Assembly (NCBI GenBank): GCA_947561585.1
Contig: CANNZV010002346.1
Span: forward strand, 1-64,000
Source: Caprella mutica
Taxonomy: Eukaryota; Arthropoda; Malacostraca; Amphipoda; Caprellidae
Length of the DNA: 64,000 nt
Direction: 5' to 3'
A program made the translations under genes and the position numbers. Every line of letters starts with the position of its first letter. Position 1 is the stretch's first letter. This document shows, piece after piece, positions 58,312 through 64,000 of the stretch. Under the pieces are notes generated by a model, which saw only the letters and a list, made by a program, of their open reading frames with translations, had not been told where the DNA came from and ran no database searches.

Positions 58312-58388
58312 TACCTACCTACCTAGGTATTAATACCTACCTACCTACCTATATATTGGTACCTCCATACCTACCTAAGTATTACCTA
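58312..58388. repeat. TACC microsatellite with inverted halves
   Basis: (TACC)n runs, broken by TAGGTATTAATACC and TATATTGGTACC, so parts are palindromic. Confidence 0.85.
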
Positions 58389-59105
58389 CTTCATAACAGT
58401 GAAACATTTCGCCAGTACTTATCGTGTTTGTTATCAATAGGTTCCGATTCCCTTTGTTTGTCTGTTGATAACTGAGGTCAAATGTTTAGGGATTAAATAG
58501 CTTCACTGACGTCAAAACTTCATGTTTTCTGCTGTCACTATTTAGCTTCGATTAAAGGCAGTTATTGCCTATCTTGAAACAGGCAGTGAAATGAAAATAG
58601 TAATTTAAACATTACAGACAATTATATTGTACATTTATGTCATTTAATAAAATTACATTAGGTACTAAGGAATGATATGTTTCATTTTCCACTAAGAAGT
58701 AATAACCATCTGTTAGGAATGTAAGTACTTGTGAATGTCTAAGACCTAGGTACCTACTTTTTAAATTTTAAGTCAGAGTCTTGAAAACTATCAGTTTTGA
58801 TAATTATTTAGGTTTTCGTGAAACAATATGTTTGTTTAATGTTAAACTCACAATTTTGTCAAAAATTAACTTACAGTCAGGCTATCAATATCTCACTAAC
58901 GAAACATTTTAGGACATTTTGTTATCCATGAAAAGTGTTTATTTTGAAGTTTTATACAAGCTGTTAGATTTTGTCGGATCTGAAATGAAGCACCCTGTAT
59001 AGTTAATATATTCCGTTATACAAGAAGTGAATTTTCATATCTCAAATACCTAAAGCCTTCATGAAAAAGATAATGTTAATACATTTTTCAGAGAGAAATT
59101 TATAG
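58389..59105. other. AT-rich DNA with one orphan mariner-like end
   Basis: GAAGCACCCTGTATAG at 58986-59001 resembles the outer end of a mariner-type element; no partner found. Confidence 0.35.
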
Positions 59106-59124
59106 TGTGGCAATAGAAGATTGA

Positions 59125-59235
59125 GATCTCTCTCTCTCTTCATCTTCTGGGGCACTAGGCCCACCATAACATTACCATATTATTCTTCTATGGCCCTACC
59201 ATAATTTCTCCATCTTCATCTTATATGGCTCCACT
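59125..59235. repeat. CT microsatellite and ~55-bp duplication
   Basis: GA(TCTC)n followed by two diverged copies of TTCATCTTCTGGGGCACTAG / TTCATCTTATATGGCTCCAC, with CCACCATAACATT / CTACCATAATTTC between them. Confidence 0.6.
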
Positions 59236-59274
59236 ATAGCATTTTATCCGAGTATTTTGCAGTATGTAACTATA

Positions 59275-60265
59275 CAGGGTGGGTCAAAAAAAGCGGAACC
59301 CAACTTCGAATTTATGTATCTCAGAAACTACTAACTTTATGAATTTTCTAAATCAACATTGTGTTCGTCTACTTTTTTTACATTAATAGTGAAAAATTCA
59401 AAACTATTCATACCTCATTATTGATGCTAAAGTGATTATAGTAAACGGTGTATCATAAGTATGCTTGCGCACAAACATAAAGTTACGAAGATTGTTTTCA
59501 ATTACAGAAAAACACGATAATCCTTTATATTTATATCATATCATTAACAACCCTTCATAAAATATATATTCAATCGACATTTATTCCTCACTATCAACCG
59601 AATCCCTCGACATGCCCCCATTTCTTCCCGAATTGTCTAATTCAATCCATATTCTCATTGCTGCCATGACGATCGCTGTGCGAAATTTGCTAACTGATGT
59701 GTTCAACAATCGCATTATTGCACTAAACCATGCAAATGAGTGGCCCCCAAGATCACTGAACATGACACCAGGTGATTTTTTCTTATTTGGACATTGAAGA
59801 GTAAGAGTACTGAACTCCGCCTGTGAACTTAGACGACTTGAAGGAGAGAATCACAAGTGAAGTGAATTTACTCTAAGAAAATTCTGCATTAATTAAAAGA
59901 GTTATGGCAGCAATGAGAACAAGGATTGAGTTATGTCAAGAAATAGAGGACATGTGTAGGAATTAAGACTATATATTCATTTAATAATGGTTTGTTAATG
60001 ATATTTTGAGAACGATTGTTCTGTTAAGTATTTTTGTTTAAAAAATATTTTTTGTAATTTTTCTGTTTGTGCGCAAGCATACTTTTGACACCATTTACTA
60101 TAATCACTATTGCATCAATATTGGTGTATGAATAGTTTTGTATTTTTCATCATTAATGTAAAAAAAGTAGACGAACACAATGATTACTTTAGAATATTCA
60201 TAACGTAAGTAGTTTCTGAGATATATCAAATCGAATTTGGAATCCGCTTTTTTTGACCCACCCTG
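59275..60265 (+). mobile_element. Mariner-type element with ~210-bp terminal repeats (991 bp)
   Basis: The ends CAGGGTGGGTCAAAAAAAGC and their inverse lie between TA (59273-59274) and TA (60266-60267). Inverted similarity runs about 210 bp from each end (to about 59485 and from about 60055), unusually long for mariner. Between them is a plus-strand piece of transposase C-terminus: RNLLTDVFNNRIIALNHANE, WPPRSLNMTPGDFFLFGH, stop, later VMAAMRTRIELCQEIEDMCR. In the family the motif is SPDLTPxDFFLWG; here the catalytic Asp of SPDL reads Asn. The N-terminal two thirds are missing, so it is non-autonomous. Confidence 0.92.
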
Positions 60266-60445
60266 TATAGGAATAAATAATATACTGATATATATTATTA
60301 GTTTACTTAATTAATGATCGTAAAATATCAATTTCTTCTTAACCAGAAAAATTATATAATCTAATATTATTTTTTAAACACACTATTTATTCATTAAAAA
60401 TAAGAACTTAATATTCATTATTCTTTAAATGTAATTGTTAACCTT
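60266..60445. other. AT-rich DNA
   Basis: No features seen. Confidence 0.5.
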
Positions 60446-60447
60446 TT

Positions 60448-60566
60448 ACGACCGTGCGTGACGAATTAGTCACATGAAAAAAAAGGACTATACATGAAAA
60501 AAAAGGACTATACATGAGAAAAAAGGACTATACCTAGTGACGAATGTGACTATCGCGTCAAATGAT
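60448..60566. repeat. Short repeat flanked by GTGACGAAT words
   Basis: Three copies of ACATGAAAAAAAAGGACTAT lie between GTGACGAATTAGTCAC (a palindrome) and GTGACGAATGTGACTATCGC. It could be a tiny or decayed inverted-repeat element. Confidence 0.6.
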
Positions 60567-60744
60567 AAAATCAATATTTAGGAAAATTGAAAACTAATAA
60601 AAATTAGTTCACATATTAACTATTTATTACTAATTAGACACATTGAAATAGTTTATAAAATATTCTCTTTTTAAAAATTAATGGTTCATATTGGTAATAT
60701 ATTATTTCATAGATTTTAACTATTAAATTAATAATAACTAGAAC

Positions 60745-60835
60745 TTGCACCAGTAGAGCACATACTTTCGCCGCCATTTCAATCGATTTTGACCTTTTTT
60801 AGTGACCTTGACCTTCAACCTGATATATTTCAATA
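60745..60835 (+). repeat. Dispersed CTTGACC-rich repeat, copy 2 (partial)
   Basis: GCACCAGTAGAGCACATACT, TTCGCCGCCATTTCAATCGA and GACCTTGACCTTCAACCTGA match copies 1 and 3; truncated on the right. Confidence 0.8.
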
Positions 60836-60887
60836 AATAAATACTGCCGTTCAAAACAGTTTGCGAAGTTGGTAGCAGAGATAAAAA

Positions 60888-60914
60888 TAATCTATTATAT
60901 TATATAATAGATTA
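60888..60914. repeat. AT palindrome
   Basis: AATCTATTATATTATATAATAGATT is a near-perfect palindrome written here as two halves, AATCTATTATA and TATAATAGATT. Confidence 0.7.
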
Positions 60915-61254
60915 TCTATTAGATTTTATATTAGGTTATCTAATGTATAATTTTATCAGTTTGGGGTTGTTAAATTTATAATTTTAATAAATATTATGGT
61001 TGAACATTCTGTTACATATATTCTTAAGTTATTCTGTACATACTAAAATAACAAAAAAAAATATAATAAAGTATTGGAAGATTTAATTGATAATTCATTG
61101 TAATTATTCAATATAAAAAGAGAAAATTTAAAACAGAATATCTAACAATTAAACAAATAGTGATATTATTAACATACCATACGTAAAATATCAAACAGTG
61201 ATCAATTAAATTACACATATATCAATGATATATGTTTTATTGATAATATACAGT

Positions 61255-61495
61255 GACTGAAATGACTCACGTATTACAAACAAAAAGAGGAGCGTAGAGC
61301 GCAAGCCAACCATCTTGCCTAGCGTCTGGTAGCCATTGTAACAGTGTACAGTGCCGATGATGTCCTACCCATTGGAATGAGTTGCCTCTGTTTCGAACTG
61401 AAGAGTCTTTGCGTGTTCAGCTATCAAGTGATGGCTATAAGAATTATAAACACGTGTGACCTCGTGTAGTTGTTTGTTTTCTTTCTATTATAAGA
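61255..61495. other. Base-balanced stretch of unknown role
   Basis: A GC-richer block (GAGGAGCGTAGAGCGCAAGC, CAACCATCTTGCCTAGCGTC and onward) just before repeat copy 3. No frame or family recognised. It may be part of an older transposon. Confidence 0.3.
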
Positions 61496-61502
61496 CTTGA
61501 AC

Positions 61503-61752
61503 GGGCATTCGTAGAGCGCATTCCTTCGCCACCGCTTCAATCGATTTTGATCTTGACCTTTTCGTGATCTTGATCTTCAACCTGAGCGCTCCCAAAATCT
61601 AACCAAATGGTTACTGGTTATTGATAAATCGTTCTATCAAATTTCAGGCCATTTGGTTGAATACTTTTTCAGTTAAGCGAATAAAAAGATTGTTTAACAA
61701 GATTACAAATAAATTAATGACGATCCAAACATAACCTTTCTCAGTTTAGTGA
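61503..61752 (+). repeat. Dispersed CTTGACC-rich repeat, copy 3
   Basis: Starts GCATTCGTAGAGCGCATTCC, has one internal unit (CCCAAAATCTAACCAAATGG, AATCGTTCTATCAAATTTCA, AATACTTTTTCAGTTAAGCG) and ends AGTGAAGGTA like copy 1. It suggests a basic element of about 250 bp. Confidence 0.85.
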
Positions 61753-62280
61753 AGGTAGCTAGAAATAGTTTCATAATAATTTAGATTTTTCAACCTAATT
61801 TAAAAAAAAACATGGAATTGGTCTCAAAATAAATTAATATAATAATTGTATTACTAGTATGGTGTCACCAAAAATGTCTACAAAAACAATGTTCGCCACC
61901 GTATTTCAATCGTAAAACTTAAAGTATAGAATAGAGATGATTGTTTATAAAATATCCGTAAGTTATTAGGTGATGAAACTTACACAATATAAAGTGAGAT
62001 CAATTTTGAAACTAAAAAGGACAACAGTTGCAAGTAATTATCGTCAGAAAAGTCACGGTATTACTCATTTTAAATTCAATATAATTAAGACGTCCAAAAA
62101 CTGTAAGAACAAGAAAACATTTCTGCAACACGAAGGTCACTAAATTAAGAAGTTAGTCAGAGAAAATGGTTACAATTTAATAGAATTAGTTGCAGGTGAA
62201 AACTTATTTAAATAATTAGGTATTCATTTAACCCTTTGGTCAAATGGACTCTGTAGACCAAAGGCCATGACGATGATGAC
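61753..62280. other. AT-rich DNA, nothing recognised
   Basis: No features seen. Confidence 0.5.
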
Positions 62281-62285
62281 AGAAA

Positions 62286-62528
62286 ATGAATAGGTACAAG
62301 GGACTGGAAGAAGTCGTAGTAAAGGAAAATAGCCCCATCAACAAAGTTAGCTACCATCAGTCGGTGAAAAAGTTCATGGATGCAGAAAAGATACTCCGTG
62401 AATGCAGTCACTTACCAAGGAATGTGACGAGAAGGAACTCAAGTACCGGTTGGCTGCACTCACAGATGGAAGAGGAAAATGAAGAGATGATAGTAAATGA
62501 AGTAAATAAAAAAAATGTACGTATATAA
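62286..62528 (+). CDS. Unrecognised 80-aa ORF, exon-like
   Basis: An ATG (A at -3) opens 80 codons: MNRYKGLEEVVVKENSPINK, VSYHQSVKKFMDAEKILREC, SHLPRNVTRRNSSTGWLHSQ, MEEENEEMIVNEVNKKN. It is highly charged and hydrophilic with an acidic run (MEEENEE), unlike chance AT-rich translations. A donor-like GTACGTATA lies at 62517 near the end, so coding may leave at ...NKKN. The minus strand is open too over 62374-62631 but reads as an aromatic/Ser-rich shadow. No family recognised. It lies 240 bp from a foldback element and could be a TE relic. Confidence 0.35.
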   Translation: MNRYKGLEEVVVKENSPINKVSYHQSVKKFMDAEKILRECSHLPRNVTRRNSSTGWLHSQMEEENEEMIVNEVNKKNVRI

Positions 62529-62770
62529 TCCAAGTTACAACAGTTTTGGATACAAGGAATGCCACTCCCTTTCTCATCCATTCACCACAGACAGCTTCAG
62601 GATAGAGCCCCTGGGGCCTAAAATATTTCAATTTTTTAATACATTTAACTGCGTATTTTGAAGGAAAAGATCGAAAGAAAATTAATTATTGTGTAATGAA
62701 ATGATCGTGGAGTATTTGATGGTCTACTTCTAAAGTTGATTTGCAAAACTTAAAAAAAATATGATGAAAG

Positions 62771-63659
62771 GGAAAAGAGTAAATTGCTCGAAAAAAATTG
62801 TTCAAAAGACAATTGCTCGAAAAAATTAATCGAAAGACAATTGCTCGAAAGAACAATTGCTCGAAAGACAATAATTGATCGAAAACAGTTGCTCGAAGGA
62901 ACAATTGCTCGAAAAAAATTGCTCGAACGAACAAGTGATCGAATGAACAATTGCTCGAATTATCAAATTGCTCGAATGAACAAAATTGCTCGAATTATAA
63001 AATTGCACAGTTTTCGATTTTATAAAAGTCAGTTATTCATGAAGTGGAGCTGCACCTAACAATCTTTGTTTCTTTTTAGTAATTGATCATTAATCATTCT
63101 ATAAAAGATTTTAATTATTAATCATTCTGCATATTTTTTCCCTAGAGACCGTTTGTGTCATCTCGTATGTAACATGTGAATTGGAATCATGTGGTGAATC
63201 AGTACTATTCATGTTTTTTTTATCATAAAACCCGAAAAATTCTGTAGATAAATTTATTACTAGCCTTTATTTATGTGGTACCTACCTCAATAGGTGAAAT
63301 AACTCAAAGTTATGACAGAGTTTTAATTAATATACAAAATGTTTCCGGTTTTATGATAAAAAAAACATGAATAGTACCACTTGAGTAATAATGAATGAGT
63401 AATAATTAAAATCTTTTATAGAATAATTAATGATCAATTACTAAAAAGATACAAACATTGTTAGGTGCAGCTCCACTTCATGAATAACTGACATTTATAA
63501 AATCGAAAACTGTGCAATTTTATAATTCGAGCAACTTTGTTCATTCGAGCAATTTGATAATTCGAGCAATTGTTCATTCGAGCAATTGTTCTTTCGAGCA
63601 ATTGTTTTTCGAGCAATTGTTTTCGAGCAATTGTTCATTCGAGCAATTTACCTAGAACC
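62771..63659. mobile_element. Foldback-type element copy 3 (889 bp), full-length hairpin
   Basis: GATGAAAG occurs directly on both sides (62763-62770, 63660-63667). The left end is GGAAAAGAGTAAATTGCTCG and the inverted right end is GGTTCTAGGTAAATTGCTCG. Each arm begins with tandem copies of a 14-18 bp unit (ATTGCTCGAACGAACA type, about 14 on the left and 7 on the right). It continues with matching unique sequence (AAAACTGTGCAATTTTATAA, CATGAAGTGGAGCTGCACCT, ATTAATGATCAATTACTAAA). Near the centre GTACTATTCATG with TTTTTATCATAAAACC is also mirrored. The loop is only about 60-100 bp. Frames inside are repeat shadows; there is no transposase. Confidence 0.93.
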
Positions 63660-63667
63660 GATGAAAG

Positions 63668-64000
63668 TTACCATGATCGAACTTTCTGGCTGAAATTGCG
63701 ATTTCTATTGCTATTTCTTTTTAAATCAAGTTTTATGTTTTTGGTTCATTAAATAATAAATGGAGGCTAAATATATAGTTTTTTTCTTTTGTGTAAATTG
63801 GATGTTGAGAAATGATTGTGTTTTTGTCACGCGAAGTACGTATATATAATACAGTTCAACTGCCATTGTTGTTGTTCTTGGGATTATCAGATCTATAATT
63901 TAATCAGTACTTCACCAATAATTTATTCCAATTACTTTTTACTGTGACCTGCTAGGAGTGCAGCCTAAGAACACCCCCTGATTGTTGTTGGTGCTTTTGG
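63668..64000. other. Right edge of window, nothing recognised
   Basis: AT-rich; no repeat or coding-like frame seen. Confidence 0.5.

Noticed and set aside
59581..59763. 60-codon minus ORF in the 59-kb mariner
   Set aside because: Shadow of the transposase C-terminus on the plus strand.
62686..63059. Several overlapping ORFs (FRAIVPSSNC, ERQLLERTIARK types)
   Set aside because: Translations of the TTGCTCGA repeats in the foldback arm.

Overview
This is AT-rich nuclear DNA from an animal, most likely an arthropod. The support is GT-AG introns of about 80 bp, many decayed Tc1/mariner, pogo-like and hAT-like elements, abundant minisatellites, and no operons or ribosome binding sites. A hemipteran insect would fit, but that is a guess. 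I recognise no complete conserved host gene. The window looks like a gene desert, or the inside of a very long intron, with scattered short exon-like islands.

Layout. 0-3 kb has a few short exon-like ORFs. 3.0-5.0 kb is a 25-28 bp satellite; an exon-like island lies at 5.4-5.7 kb. A 41-bp satellite lies at 7.9-8.6 kb, a GC-richer island at 9.2-9.5 kb, and a 43-bp satellite at 10.6-11.1 kb. A decayed Tc1-like transposase (minus strand) lies near 12-12.7 kb. At 15.8-17.5 kb a 19-bp satellite is interrupted by two inverted-repeat elements. It is followed by a 48-bp satellite (17.7-18.8 kb), a ~121-bp satellite (19.6-20.1 kb), a 157-bp TA-flanked MITE, and the best host-gene candidate, three exons at 21.28-21.69 kb. 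A 22-bp satellite lies at 22.3-22.7 kb and coding-looking ORFs at 23.5-24.1 kb. From 26 to 47 kb there are MITEs, a dispersed CTTGACC-rich repeat, a foldback element with a perfect 9-bp target duplication (33.5-34.6 kb), a pogo-like MITE (37 kb), a mariner relic (40 kb), a GC-rich palindrome-studded element carrying a possible spliced ORF (41.8-43.1 kb) and a mariner turned into a hairpin (46.2-47.3 kb). A 40-bp satellite lies at 48.0-48.9 kb, an hAT-like MITE at 50.5 kb, a 330-bp palindrome at 51.2 kb and a 3-kb 32-bp satellite at 55.3-58.2 kb. A mariner with ~210-bp terminal repeats lies at 59.3-60.3 kb and a second large foldback hairpin at 62.8-63.7 kb.

The most interesting signal is a family of foldback elements. 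Three copies (17065-17489, 33558-34624, 62771-63659) have termini related to GGTWYTAGG, 8-9 bp target duplications and inverted arms built of short tandem repeats, but each copy uses a different repeat unit. In parallel, nearly every satellite monomer in the window contains a short palindrome. I suggest that arms of such elements could seed satellite arrays; this is inference and can be tested by genome-wide searches.

None of the host ORFs has a recognised domain. All product statements for them are descriptive only.
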